From Amyelois transitella (Eukaryota; Arthropoda; Insecta; Lepidoptera; Pyralidae), in assembly GCF_032362555.1 (NCBI RefSeq), contig NC_083513.1, forward strand, positions 3,782,001 to 3,846,000: a stretch of DNA of 64,000 nucleotides, written 5' to 3'. This document shows, piece after piece, positions 32,811 through 43,754 of this stretch. Below the pieces are notes generated by a model. That model did not search any database. It saw only the letters and a program-made list of their open reading frames with translations, and was not told the DNA's origin. The translations under genes and the position numbers were made by a program. Numbering within the stretch: the first letter of the stretch is position 1; every line of letters starts with the position of its first letter.

Positions 32811-32925
32811 TACATACATAAAATCACGCCTCTTTCCCGGAGATTTAGGCAGAGACTACCTCTTTCCACTTGCCACGATCTCTGCATACTTCCTTCGCTT
32901 CAACCACATTCATAACTTTTTATAA
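32811..32925 (-). repeat. Short 3' end copy of the RTE-like LINE
   Basis: 'tacatacataaaatcacgcc', 'tctttcccgga' and 'ttccacttgccacgatctct' match the last about 110 bp of the LINE at 26.7 kb almost exactly, with the tail on the same side. A very short 5'-truncated insertion. Confidence 0.85.
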
Positions 32926-34434
32926 GTAAAGTTAAAATAAAAGGTTACCTTTATTTACATATTTTTATTCAAATAACAACTTAATAAATTATAAAACAAA
33001 CTGAAATGTTAATTTTCATGAATTATTGTATATGATTGTAAATACTAATTAAAACAAACTAAAACTAATTATAATTAAAACATAACCAAAAAATGGAAAA
33101 TCTTAATCATAATTAACAATTCAAAAATCCAATGGTGCCAAGAACTCTGGCTGCATTCCGGCGCTGAATGGCAACCTTATCCTTTGTGCCAGATAGCTCT
33201 CTTGTTAAATTATCATAAAAGAACAGTAAAATGTAATATAATAACTTATTCAACCGAATGAACAGAAAAACTAACTTAGAATAAGATAATAATCTTTTTA
33301 TTTACTTTCAAAATTTAAATCATTACCTTATCTATGTAGTACAATGTACATAAAAGAGAATTGTTTTATTATTTGACAAATTTTAATGTTAAGCTAATAT
33401 ATTAATTGCAGATTCAAACAAATTTATCTTTTATGGAAATTTTAGACCTGATTCCACGCCTTATTCCCCACACCGAAATTCCACACCCAATTTAAATAAA
33501 TAGAGTAATCTATTTAACTTTTGTATTCTATCATCGTCCTTTTTATTAAAAAAAAAATAATTACTTCATTGTCTCATTAAAGTATAAGTTATCTGAAAGT
33601 AAAATGAACATATTATAAAAGAAACTAAATATTTAAATTTTTGGTATAACAACCACCTTCCTACAAAAAAAAAAAATAGTTAAAAATTTAAGGATCAACA
33701 TTCATTTTCATACTCACCTTAAACATTTTGATTTTTACTTTACTTATTTGAATAATACTTAAGAGTGACGGAAATAAAATAACTAAAACCAACAACTTAT
33801 ATGCAAGAAGCTTACTCATAGCTATTTACACTAATAATTATAAGTCCTTATTAATAGTATGATAAATGTGAACGTGTCTTTTTCCATCTTTCACGTCAAA
33901 GCCACTGAAGCGATCTTCATGAAATTTAGTAATCTTCTTTATCTTTTATTCTTTTTTCATTCATCATCTTATGTAATGATGTACATATAAAGGTAATAAT
34001 AATTCACTTGAGTCTCTCTCTCTCTTTTATTAAGTCAGTCCACTTGCCTTTTGTCTTATTTTCTGAGAATTTTTTTTATTTTTTAAGGATTAGGACGTAG
34101 GATAACAGTGGTTTTGCATTACAATTAATAAATGTTGTGACATTTAAATACATAACAACAATATTGAAAAGTTTGATTTAGTGAATTCCGAACTTCTAGC
34201 GATTTTATTACAAAACTAACTAAGGTGTCTTAGTACTTATTATCTTAATCTCTATTAATTGTACTACTGTTTATTATGTTATCTAGTACCCCAGCTATTC
34301 TGCAAAAAATCATGAAAATTTTCAAAATTTCATATTCAGTAGTTAGTTTTTGTGTGAAATAGTGACAAAAATCCTTAGAAACTTTCGTATTTATAATTTA
34401 GTAGGCAGTATTTAATAGCTTCATTTTGTTTTAG
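32926..34434. other. Very AT-rich spacer between Shx genes
   Basis: No coding region or clear repeat. The last 100 bp may be intron of the next gene, since a polypyrimidine tract and ttttag precede its start codon. Confidence 0.45.
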
Positions 34435-35556
34435 ATGGATGACGATCCAGGACATTTCTGTGAAAAAAATATAATTGACTTCACCACTGAACAAGTGAAT
34501 TTTTTGGAGAGTTTGTTTACAACGGTTCGTTACAATGAAGCTCCAGTACAAAGAAACATCGCTAATGCTATAGATGTCCCAGTAAGAGCTGTGAAAATTT
34601 GGTATGAAAATCGACAATTAAAAGAATCAGTAAATGTAGAGTATCAACAAGACATGGTTTATCATGATAATCAAAATTATCAAGAATCTAGCAACGTTTC
34701 ACCAGAAATACCATCAGAAAGCGATCATAGATTGAGATTATTGCGTCAATGCCCACCACACAAGCCTCCGGAAGATTTAACAAACAAAACAGTTCATCAT
34801 GATCCAAAAGCAACTACAAATGTTTCAGAAGAATTTGTTGATCCAAAATTATCACCAAAACAAAATTTATCGACACCATATAGTAAATATAAGGCTTCAA
34901 CCAAAGAGTTATACAAAAAATTTAAAAGTGACTTAATTAAACGTAGCCAACACGCAATGAACTATGACTCTGGAGATTCGCCTTCTACACCATTAATAAG
35001 AGTAGATAAGTCTTTTAATGAAAATGTTCCTGAAGATTTGTCTTCGAGTAAAATTAAGTCGAATTCGGAATGCGATAATACAAATAGAACTGTAGCTCCA
35101 AATGTTACTGGAATGCCACCATTATTTGTTGCTCAACCACATCTGCCTCCAGGAAATATGATTTTGAACGTTATGCCAATGATGCAACCTGGTCCTTCTA
35201 CGGCTCCGGTAAATAGCAATCATCTGTTTACTTTATCTGCATTTCAAGAACAAGGAGTACCGAAGAAAAAATGTATTAATTGCAATTGTCCAATGCCATC
35301 TCCAGGAAATAGGATTTTGAATGCTATGCCAATGATGCAACCTGGTCCTTCTACGGCTCCGGTAAATAGCCATCATCTGTTTACTTTATCTCCACCTCAA
35401 GAACAAGCAGTACTGAAGAAAAAATGTATTAATTGTAATTGTTCAATGCCATCTAATGTAGATTCAACAGAAACCTCATCACATCTTGTTCAATATATAT
35501 TGACTGCAGTGCCTGTTCAAAACCTCCCCAGTTACTCGAATACCCCACGTAACTAA
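34435..35556 (+). CDS. Shx: Shx-type protein with degenerate homeodomain
   Basis: A 373-aa open frame, second member of the three-gene subfamily. The homeodomain region (residues about 9-68) aligns from FTTEQVNFLESLF to VKIWYENRQLKES without gaps. R5 is Ile, F49 is Tyr, Q50 is Glu and R53 is Gln, while L16, F20, W48 and N51 remain. Normal sequence-specific DNA binding is therefore doubtful, although the fold core may persist. The C-terminal blocks are well kept: HHDPKATT, DPKLSPKQN, ELYKKFK, ENVPEDLS (35029-35043, CtBP-type PxDLS), QPGPSTAPVNSN, KKKCINCNC and QYILTAVPVQNL. A 51-codon segment is duplicated in tandem (35149-35454). 'gttttag' lies directly before the ATG, where subfamily member 1 has its exon 2 acceptor, so an upstream exon may exist and the true start may differ. 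Confidence 0.82.
   Translation: MDDDPGHFCEKNIIDFTTEQVNFLESLFTTVRYNEAPVQRNIANAIDVPVRAVKIWYENRQLKESVNVEYQQDMVYHDNQNYQESSNVSPEIPSESDHRLRLLRQCPPHKPPEDLTNKTVHHDPKATTNVSEEFVDPKLSPKQNLSTPYSKYKASTKELYKKFKSDLIKRSQHAMNYDSGDSPSTPLIRVDKSFNENVPEDLSSSKIKSNSECDNTNRTVAPNVTGMPPLFVAQPHLPPGNMILNVMPMMQPGPSTAPVNSNHLFTLSAFQEQGVPKKKCINCNCPMPSPGNRILNAMPMMQPGPSTAPVNSHHLFTLSPPQEQAVLKKKCINCNCSMPSNVDSTETSSHLVQYILTAVPVQNLPSYSNTPRN
35149..35454 (+). repeat. Tandem 51-codon duplication inside Shx gene
   Basis: Two in-frame copies with a 153-nt period, each running from 'ccaggaaat' through MPMMQPGPSTAPVNS and QEQ to KKKCINCNC. They differ at few positions, so the event is fairly young. The paralogues at 31 and 39 kb have one copy. 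Confidence 0.92.
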
Positions 35557-37690
35557 GGTGTCGGATAATATCATTGTTCACTTCATAAGCTCTTTATAAA
35601 ATTATTTTACAAGAATTATACAATTATATTTCATATCATTGTAGGTAATCACAAAATTAGTTAAACAAAATATAAAGGATTTAAAATTGAAGTTATCATC
35701 ATAACCTTTAATTAAGCTTTCCTTTGTAGATAAACAACTTTTTGTTAATCAGTGTGAATAATATTTAGAATAATTGAAAAAACATAATCGTATTTAAAAT
35801 AGATAACTTACTAGCTGACTCAAGTACTTTTGTACTGGTAATAAGAAAAGAATAAAGTTTTGAGTTAAAGTAAGGGAAATACCTAAGTAAATAATAAAAA
35901 TTGATTTTATAGTTAACATTATGCAAAAGTTATGATAAGATCAAAATCACAGGACGACCAGTAATGCGAAATGTTAAATATCCTCCAGAATAGTTGTAAT
36001 CCGCCAAATTGTCATCTTTAAATATATATAAAACATAAAATCCTTCCCTTTCTGACTGATTGACAGACAACGCACAGCTCAAACCGCTGGGTCTAGAGAT
36101 GTATATGGCATGTAGGATGATTATTTTGTTTAGCGCTGCAGTAAAAGAGGTATTTAATATGAGTATATAAAAATGCATTTATTGTTTTTAATTTGGATTT
36201 TACTATGTGAGACAGACTACATGAGTTACCACATTTAAAATATAATACTTAGCTTATAAAGTGCACCACCATTTTGGTTGTCTGCGAGCTACTACTGTAA
36301 TTATTCCATTTTACGAGAATTAACTTTTTTATTAAGTGTATTACAATTAACGTAGTTAGTAGTAAGAAAAGAACTTATCCATGACTAACAACAGCCTGAG
36401 AATTGAAATTCGTAGTGTTTTGCCCATAAAAAAGAAACGCAGCAGTCGACTTCGTACAGTCTTTTAAAGCCGAACAAGATGTTGACGTACTTAGAAGTGT
36501 CTCCCACAGCTGCCATCTTTTAACAGCGTAAAAGGCTTACCGAATCGGGCTTCGCCCGCCCGAATTTAATCCATCTGCACGCGCGAATTTAGATGATTTA
36601 TTAGCGCCAACTACACCATTTATTTTTAATAAGGTAGTATATAATTATAAGAACTATACGCGCGAAGTAAGCGCCACTTACAAAAGAACATTTGTATCTT
36701 GTCCTTCTCCAAGAAAATTTTAAGAAGATTGGCTACTAAACCAATCTTCTGCTATAAAATACTACTACTATATAAAAGAACACCTCTGCCGCCACCCTCT
36801 AAGGGGCAATATAGCTTTTTACTGAACTTTACGGCGAACGAAGTCTCGTGATTTCGGGTCATAGCTAGTTTATAATATTAGAGATTAGACTTATGTTGAG
36901 AATAGATTCGCGTGTCCTTTTGACATAGTACTTTGCTAGCTCGGGATATAGAAGACCTCTTTCTCTTATTTTCGTGTTCCGAGTATTATCATCCGCTACT
37001 ATGTTCCGGGGGCTAGGGTCATTATCAGATACACTTTGTGTGCCAAGATATCCACACCGAGAGTCCAGATGATTTTCAATACTTATACGGGAATTTCGGC
37101 AGTTGTAACTTTGCCACATTTTAGATGTTTTTATATGTCCGGGGGTTTGTGATCGTCAGTTATCCAAAGACTCTGAAGAATGTAACAATGTAAATCTGAC
37201 TAGATGTAACAACGTAACATTCAGAGTTTTCTATTGCCTAAGTCATAGGTCTCGTTATTATTTTTGACCTTATTGCATGCTGTTTCATTTCTGTACAGAT
37301 AGAGTTCCATATATCAATCTTTACAACTAGCTGTTGTTTTTAAACATTAATTTATTTAATCTCTTTTTGTTAAATCCCGATACTTTTTAATTGTGACTTT
37401 TCTCCACCAAATCACTTGTGCCAATCCACCAAGCCTCCTTTGTAAGCGAAAGCTGTCGTTTTGAAGTATTTCATCTTGGCTGAGATGATTTTACTGCTGT
37501 TTAATAGTAGTTTTACTTAGTTGCTAAATTAACTATGGAATAGCATCGCAGTTGGCAGATTAATTTTTCAAGGTTTCGCATTCTGCATGATCTATGTGAG
37601 GCCTCCATGTGAACAACTTTAAAACGCTTTGATATTTTCTTTGTGATTCTTTAGATCTACCAAGTTAAGTTTAAGACTTTCTCTCTCATC
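35557..37690. other. Intergenic DNA with repeat edges
   Basis: A possible polyadenylation signal (aataaa, about 35850) for the preceding gene. Dispersed-repeat edges occur at about 36540 ('tcgggcttcgcccgcccgaa') and about 36830. No gene recognised. Confidence 0.45.
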
Positions 37691-38790
37691 TCTGTGTTCC
37701 CGATTACACTCTTCACAGAAGTGTTTCGGTGCCCGGGGTCCGCCTTCCGACTTCTCTCTCTCCACTTGGTCCGGTTTTTGGCATCCTCGGATTTCAGTCC
37801 ATTGGCATTATCATCTTTTGCGACTTCCAGCCATGACCTTTTCGGCCTGTCTCAGCGGTAGCAGCATGGCCAGACATCTGTGCCTCAAGTAGTCTGCCGT
37901 TTTCCGCATGACATAACCGTGCCAGCGTAGGCGGCTCTCCTGCATTTTGTTCTGCTAATGATACGAACAAGATTCCGCGGATATGGGAATTTATCACCTG
38001 GTCCTTCTGTGTTATTTATTCCACGAATCCAGCGCAGCATGTCTATTTCTATAACACGCAAGTTTTGCTTGTGCCACTCAAGCACAGGGAACTTCTCGCT
38101 GCCATAAAACAGTACAGGCCTAATGATGGATTTATAGCCCTGCCTTTCAGCATAACTACGTTTAGTATCACCAACAGCAGTCTGGACTAAAGAACCGTAG
38201 TTGCGATACATGTCGCGAATTACATTAAAATAGATTTCTGAAACCCCTTTAGATCTCAGTACCTTCCAGATTCCTTGTGGAATAGGCCATCTCCATATCC
38301 AAAAAGTGGAAATGAAGAGGCGTGTTCTTCGTTCTATATTCCTCCATGATAATCGGTAGTAAAAACGGACTCCATAGTTCCCAGACCGGAGCGGTTTCCA
38401 TATTGGCACTCCGAGACAGCACACTCCTATCAGATACAGGATTCAATTATCGTCTCGAAGAGCCTAATGGTGTGGGACTTGATCTTTTAAGCCGCGAAAG
38501 TTGCTACATTCTTGCACTGATCCCTTGTAGACTGGAGTAATAATACTTAGCCGTCCCTTGTCAGAGATTTTCCCAGTGAAGAGCATATGGTTAAATAAAT
38601 TTCTTAAGGTGCCCACACCACGAGGACCCATCGCCTTCCAGGCCTCGATGGGACACCATCGGAAGTCCGAACTAATTTTTGCCGATTTTTCATGCGACAA
38701 AGATAAGTTTTTTATCAGAAAGAGACAGTAAAAATGCCAGTATCGTATGGCCGTTAATATTGAAGTAGAACAAATGATAACCATAATCGA
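37690..38790 (-). mobile_element. Degenerate LINE reverse transcriptase fragment
   Basis: Broken minus-strand frames resemble the middle and end of an RTE-like ORF2. From 38784 downwards: KAMGPRGVGTLRNLFNHML and GRLSIITPVYKG (RT entry motifs). Then, about 38424-37885: KGVSEIYFNVIRDMYRN, GDTKRSY, PVLFYGSEKFPV and VIEIDMLRWIRGIN. Frameshifts separate the parts and no YADD is readable. It is clearly older than the LINE at 26.7 kb and belongs to a different family. Confidence 0.75.
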
Positions 38791-39423
38791 TTTGGTTATG
38801 ATGTTTGCCGGCAGGGCCTGGTATAGAATCTCTTTAAGTGGTGTTTCAAGACAATTTATACAGGGTGACTTTTAATTCAACTGCATAAATTTAACTGTTA
38901 AGTGTACTCATCTAAAGGATATTAAAAAACGTTAAAAGAAAAATATCGGTTCACATTTCAGAAAGTATGAAAAAAAATAAAAGTATCAAAATCCACGATC
39001 CTAAATACGTCATATCACCCCGGCCTGCGGAAAAGCGACGCGTAAGATACAGAGGTCAACGACACAATTCATTCAGCGATCTCGACAACTCCGTACTTTA
39101 CTTGATTTTGATACTAGAAAAATAATTTATTTTTCAGACATTTATCTACATGTTTAGTGTTAATTTCTTTTTGTAGTATTGGTCTTTAATAAAGCGTGTG
39201 ACGTAGTTTTTGAGGGTTTTTTAAATGTGAAAATGATGACGTTTAATTTAAATAAAAATAGGCTCAAACAGCTCAGAAGCATGAGTATAGTCTATGTTTA
39301 AAAGGATGCAGTTGTTTTAAATGTCACCCTGTATATCATTAATATAGACGGTAATAATTATTGAACTGTTATATTAAATCCTAGTGATTTTATTACAAAA
39401 TTATAAAGTAACTACTTTTTTAG
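38791..39423. other. Spacer upstream of Shx subfamily member 3
   Basis: Non-coding. The last part ('tgttatattaaatcctagtg') resembles the intron end of the 31-kb gene, which suggests an unrecognised upstream exon. Confidence 0.4.
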
Positions 39424-40362
39424 ATGGATGATGCGTTTGAACATTCCTTCGCAAAGAAAATGAAAACGATTATGTATAGAAATGCATTTACTCCAGAACA
39501 AGTGAATTATTTAGAGAGTTTATTTAAAAAAAATCCATACATTGAATCTCCAAAACGGAAAGAAGTCGCATATGTTTTGAATGTACCCGATCATGTCGTG
39601 AGAACTTGGTTTCAAAATCGAAGATCGAAAGAAAAGAAAAAAACAGACGAAGTAAAGTATAAACCAGACATGTTCCACCAAACTAATCGAAATATTATAG
39701 AATTTAGTAACGAAACGTATAATGATATGCCAGAAATACTATCGGCTAACGATTATAAATTTGGATTATTGGACCATTGCAAGCCACATACGTCATCTGA
39801 AGATTTCACAAACAAAACAGTAGATCATGATCCAAAAGCAACGAAAGAATTGATTGAGCCAAAATTATCCCCAAAACAAAACCCATTATATATCGCTACG
39901 TCACCAGTTTTGAATAAAAGCCCTAATACTATACATAAGCCAGCAGCCGAGTTTTCCTTTGATTTATACAAAAAATATATGAATGACTTTATTGTCAGTA
40001 GCCAACAGCCAAAAAAGTCAGACTCTGGAGATACGACTTCTAAATTGTCAATTAAAGAAGAGAAGTGTGAGGATTGTGAATATTCATCTGAAAATGTTCC
40101 TGAAGAGTTTTGTACTAAAATCAAGTCAGAACCAGAATGCGATAATAGACAAAGAAATACTGTGCCTTCAAATAGTGTTGAATTACCACCATTATTTGTT
40201 GACCACAATCCAATGATTTGGAATCCAACAAATGTAATGCCAATGACGCAGCCTGGTCCTTCTACAGCTTCGGCAACCAGCAATCTTCCATCAACTTCAT
40301 CTGCCCCTCAAGAAAAATCAATACCGAAGAGAACTTGTAACTGCTATAGGCATGTTGAATAA
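39424..40362 (+). CDS. Shx: Shx homeodomain protein, subfamily member 3
   Basis: A 312-aa homeodomain protein, third member of the subfamily. The ATG follows 'ttttttag' directly, as in the 34.4-kb gene, so a first exon may be missing from this model. The homeodomain covers residues 15-74 (RNAFTPEQVNYLESLF ... VVRTWFQNRRSKEKKK) with R5, W48, F49, Q50, N51 and R53 kept, but K46-I47 is Arg-Thr and M54 is Ser, which may alter base contacts. Shared blocks are DHDPKAT, EPKLSPKQN, EFSFDLYKKY, ENVPEEF (the CtBP-type PEDLS is lost here, 40099-40113), IKSEPECDN (a SUMO-type IKSE), QPGPSTA and IPKRTCNCYRH, where it ends. It lacks the QYxLTAV tail of the other two. A polyadenylation signal aataaa lies at 40390. 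Confidence 0.86.
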   Translation: MDDAFEHSFAKKMKTIMYRNAFTPEQVNYLESLFKKNPYIESPKRKEVAYVLNVPDHVVRTWFQNRRSKEKKKTDEVKYKPDMFHQTNRNIIEFSNETYNDMPEILSANDYKFGLLDHCKPHTSSEDFTNKTVDHDPKATKELIEPKLSPKQNPLYIATSPVLNKSPNTIHKPAAEFSFDLYKKYMNDFIVSSQQPKKSDSGDTTSKLSIKEEKCEDCEYSSENVPEEFCTKIKSEPECDNRQRNTVPSNSVELPPLFVDHNPMIWNPTNVMPMTQPGPSTASATSNLPSTSSAPQEKSIPKRTCNCYRHVE

Positions 40363-40389
40363 TTAAAATGTTGGTGAAATAATAGCATC

Positions 40390-40395
40390 AATAAA
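40390..40395 (+). terminator. Polyadenylation signal aataaa
   Basis: Lies 28 bp behind the stop codon of the preceding gene. Inferred from sequence and position only. Confidence 0.5.
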
Positions 40396-40778
40396 TAAAA
40401 AAATGCATTAGTTTAACGAATAATACATGAATTATTTTCTTCTGGCAGCTTACTCAAATTGTTTTAAAGATATAATTTCTTAAAAAGTTGTCCCGTATTT
40501 TTTTATTCACTGATGACATAGTTATTATTTATCAATTTTAATTTTTTAAATGGACTTCTCCATCATATCTATTATAATAATAAAACTTTTCCTTCCAAAT
40601 TAAAATTGAAAATTCATGTAAAATTTTAATCACAATAAATGTTATTAACTAATTTATATTGTTTTAAGATTTGTCAACATCCCAATTAATGCATCAATAA
40701 ATAATCTGAAGTTCTTTTCAATACATACCTACTCGTAATTACCGCAGTGCTTGGTCAAAACTTCAGGACTAAGGTCCC
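40396..40778. other. Intergenic, nothing recognised
   Basis: AT-rich DNA downstream of the Shx gene. Confidence 0.4.
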
Positions 40779-40839
40779 TTTCACCTAATATCCAATATTA
40801 CAATTAGAAGTGCATTGTAATATTGGATATTAGGTGAAA
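40779..40839. repeat. Perfect hairpin, 26-bp arms, 9-nt loop
   Basis: The left arm starts 'tttcacctaatatccaatat' and the right arm is its exact inverse, ending 'ggatattaggtgaaa'; loop tagaagtgc. It lies about 420 bp behind the stop of the 39.4-kb Shx gene. Confidence 0.92.
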
Positions 40840-41287
40840 TGATGATGACTAAATGAAGATATATGAACTAAAAATGATATTAATTAATAGAGGCACCACC
40901 AGAAAAATATTTTAGAGTAGAAAGTAATAATAGTATAAAGAATATTGGTAGAATTATGAAAAAAGACCCAAGCAAATGATTAGGTTTTAATGTAACGATG
41001 CCTCGAAAGTAAAAATATCACTTATTTTCACCTCTAAATATTATAAATAAGTTTACCGCCAGGTTTTTTTAAGCTTCACGTCGCATTTTGTCTCGGGGTG
41101 AACACAACTTATTTTTGATGACGTTTATGTTTCGAAGTTATAACTTACCAAACAGACAGATAGACAATATTTTGAAAACTGTTTCTTTGGTTTCGGGCAC
41201 TTTTCCTTAATCCGTTCTTTGGAAAAAAATTGAAATGTACAAAAACCCAATTTTTACTTAAAATAATTTTAATAAATGTGTATTTGA

Positions 41288-41357
41288 CTAGATAAAAACT
41301 TTATAAAAACTTTATATTGTAACATCAAAATGTTACAATATAAAGTTTTTATCTAGT
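41288..41357. repeat. Hairpin, 28-bp arms, one arm with internal duplication
   Basis: The right arm (41330-41357, 'atgttacaatataaagtttt' to 'atctagt') is inverted on the left, except that the left arm carries 'taaaaacttta' twice. Loop caaa. Confidence 0.88.
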
Positions 41358-42465
41358 TTGTTTATTTTTATTGCAATAACTACTTCATAATAACTGGAAT
41401 GTAATTAATTAATTATTATTATTATTATAAATTATTACTCATAAGATATTGGTGAATAATTCTTAGAAATAAGTAAGTAATAAGTAACGAGAATGATAAA
41501 ATTCTATATCATTTTAGCTTTTATAAGGCATATACAACGAGAATAGTCTATCTTCCGGAATAAACGGTGCCCATGTCCTTTTCAGTAGACCTATAAAATG
41601 CCCATTTTAAGGAGCAATAAAATGGCCACTTTAACAAAAAAAAGCAAAACAGCGGGCAAAACGCTGTTTTCCTGTGCCGGATATTCTCTGTTCTAGTTCA
41701 ATAGCTTTCTAATGGTTTTATTGTGGATGTTGTAAATGAAAGAAAAATTATATTTCAGACTAAGTCCATATTGGATAAGTATACAATACTTAAATGTATG
41801 TTAGTATAACAAAATTATTTATTTCATTATCTGGATATATAAGAATTTCTAAAATCATAATAAATTATGACTTATTTTTGCAAGGTTCAGCATGTGATGG
41901 AGTAATAATTCCTTGTGACAAAATTTTACGTGTCTATCTAATTTGTTAAAAAAGAAGTAATTTTTTTTATTAATAAAGGCATTTATTAATTATGATTTTT
42001 TGTATTTATTTAAGAATATAATTTGATTTATCCTGTAAGGAGTTGAATATCACTGTCATGTCGATCTTTGTAATAAAAATAAATGATTTATTGCATATGT
42101 ATAAAAACAGAATTAATTAATTTATTTATCAAATTTCATTAAAAGGTAGATTATCAGAAAGTAGCATGAATAAAAATGGTAAATAAGAACTTAACAAAAA
42201 TTAACTTCTTTTAATAATATCTGAAATTAGAATGAACAATAATTATAATAGAGAACCTAACATGTACTTACAATAAATATAACAGAACCTACAAATGAAC
42301 AGATAAATAAATTCGTACTCATGCGTTCTAACATTTTAGTTTATACTTTATTTTCTATAATTAAAAGCTCGGCCTGTGCTAACATCTTGTTCAGGTAAGT
42401 ACTTAAATGCAAAGATAAGTAGTTTAACATAACCTTTAGGTTTATTTAGTAGTAGTAGTTTAGTA
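41358..42465. other. AT-rich intergenic DNA
   Basis: No gene seen. A short block near 41560-41660 ('taaaatgcccattttaagga', 'aaaacagcgggcaaaacgct') is unlike its surroundings but not identified. Confidence 0.4.
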
Positions 42466-42469
42466 GTGC

Positions 42470-42730
42470 CGTGTGGTTCCTGGCACCAGTACAAAAATGA
42501 ATAGGACCACTCCATCTCTTTTTCTATGGATGTCATAAAAGACGACTAAGGGATAGGCTTACAAACTTGGGATTCTTCTTTTAAGGCGATGGGCTAGCAA
42601 TGTGTCACTATTTGAATCTCAATTCTATCATTAAGCCAAATAGCTGAGCGTGGCCTATAAGTCTTTTCAAGACTATTGGCTCTGTCTACCCCACAAGGGA
42701 TATAGACGTGACCATATGTATGTATGTATT
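42470..42730 (+). repeat. RTE-tailed SINE (family 1), full length
   Basis: Starts 'gccgtgtggttcctggcacc', passes 'ggatgtcataaaagacgact' and ends 'ccacaagggatatagacgtg' plus a tgtatgtatgta tail. Confidence 0.85.
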
Positions 42731-43002
42731 TAGGTTTATTTCATTGGGTACCCACAGAAATTATTATTGCTACATATTTTAATCAAGATTGTTTATTTTA
42801 TTTCAGTAATATAAATGGACTATACATAACTTTTATTTAATTTCAATAAAAACTACCCTCGCGACAGTAGAGTTGACTGCAAGTAGTTTTTGGTGATAAG
42901 TATATGTGTTTCGATGAGTTTATTACAGTTTTGTAGGAAACTTTTTACATATCACCAAATGCTACTTGAAATAAACTAGATACCTAAGTAAATTGACTTT
43001 AA

Positions 43003-43385
43003 GTGTCGGTGATCGAATTGGTAAGGTGCCCGGTTAAAATGCGTGATCCGCAGATAGGCACATGTTTAAATCCCACATCGGCTAAGTACCAAAGACTATT
43101 TTCAAAGTTATGTGCATTAGTTTGAATACTAACCGATGCGCCTACGGTGAGTTAAAACATCGTAAGAAAACCTACACATTCAGGCAACTGGATGTGTAAC
43201 CATGAATCCAATACAGGTTAGATTTACCTGCAAAGGTTGCGGAAGTCAGATGGGAGTCGCTTTGTGTAAAAACCTGATTCACCTAATCCAGGATCCATGG
43301 TCAAAGCCATATTCTGGGCTCCTAGAGGTTAGGAGCCGGGTAAAGTCAGGAGGAAGGAGACCAATAAAGATTGACTGTTAAAAAT
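43003..43385 (+). repeat. SINE family 3
   Basis: 'ggtgatcgaattggtaaggt' and 'gcacatgtttaaatcccaca' give a tRNA-like head. The body 'aacatcgtaagaaaacctac', 'gttgcggaagtcagatggga' and 'ccatattctgggctcctaga' recurs in the copy at 49.36-49.81 kb. Confidence 0.7.
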
Positions 43386-43697
43386 GTATCAAGGAAATTC
43401 AACCAACATTAACAAAATGTTTATTTTGTAACGCCATATTGTTTAGTAAATACATAAAGATATAAATACAAAAAAAATATATTTTTCAAACTTAAGAACA
43501 ACATCGTTAATGATGTTATTCAATATTTGAAACAAAAGTAATTAGCTTGTTTATTTCAAACGCTCTATTGTTAAGATTTTAACGTGTTATTGTCAGTTAA
43601 ACTTATGTACATCAACAAGTCATTAAGAAAAGGCTTATCTACTATCGGCGATAAGAAAGTTTAATATGTGAGGGGTGGTAACTGACCAAATAAACCG

Positions 43698-43754
43698 TAT
43701 AAATTGCAACTAAACCAGGACAGTGCAGTCATTCACTCGAAGTGTGTCGTGAAG
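43698..43754 (+). promoter_or_regulatory. TATA box and short leader of six-exon Shx gene
   Basis: tataaa at 43698-43703 is followed about 28 bp downstream by 'gcagtcattc', an initiator-like sequence, and the ATG lies at 43755. The spacing fits a focused insect promoter with a leader of about 30 nt. Inferred. Confidence 0.5.

Noticed and set aside
11937-40362. Assigning ShxA, ShxB, ShxC or ShxD to individual genes
   Set aside because: The letters need alignment with named orthologues; neither order nor homeodomain residues recalled from memory were firm enough.
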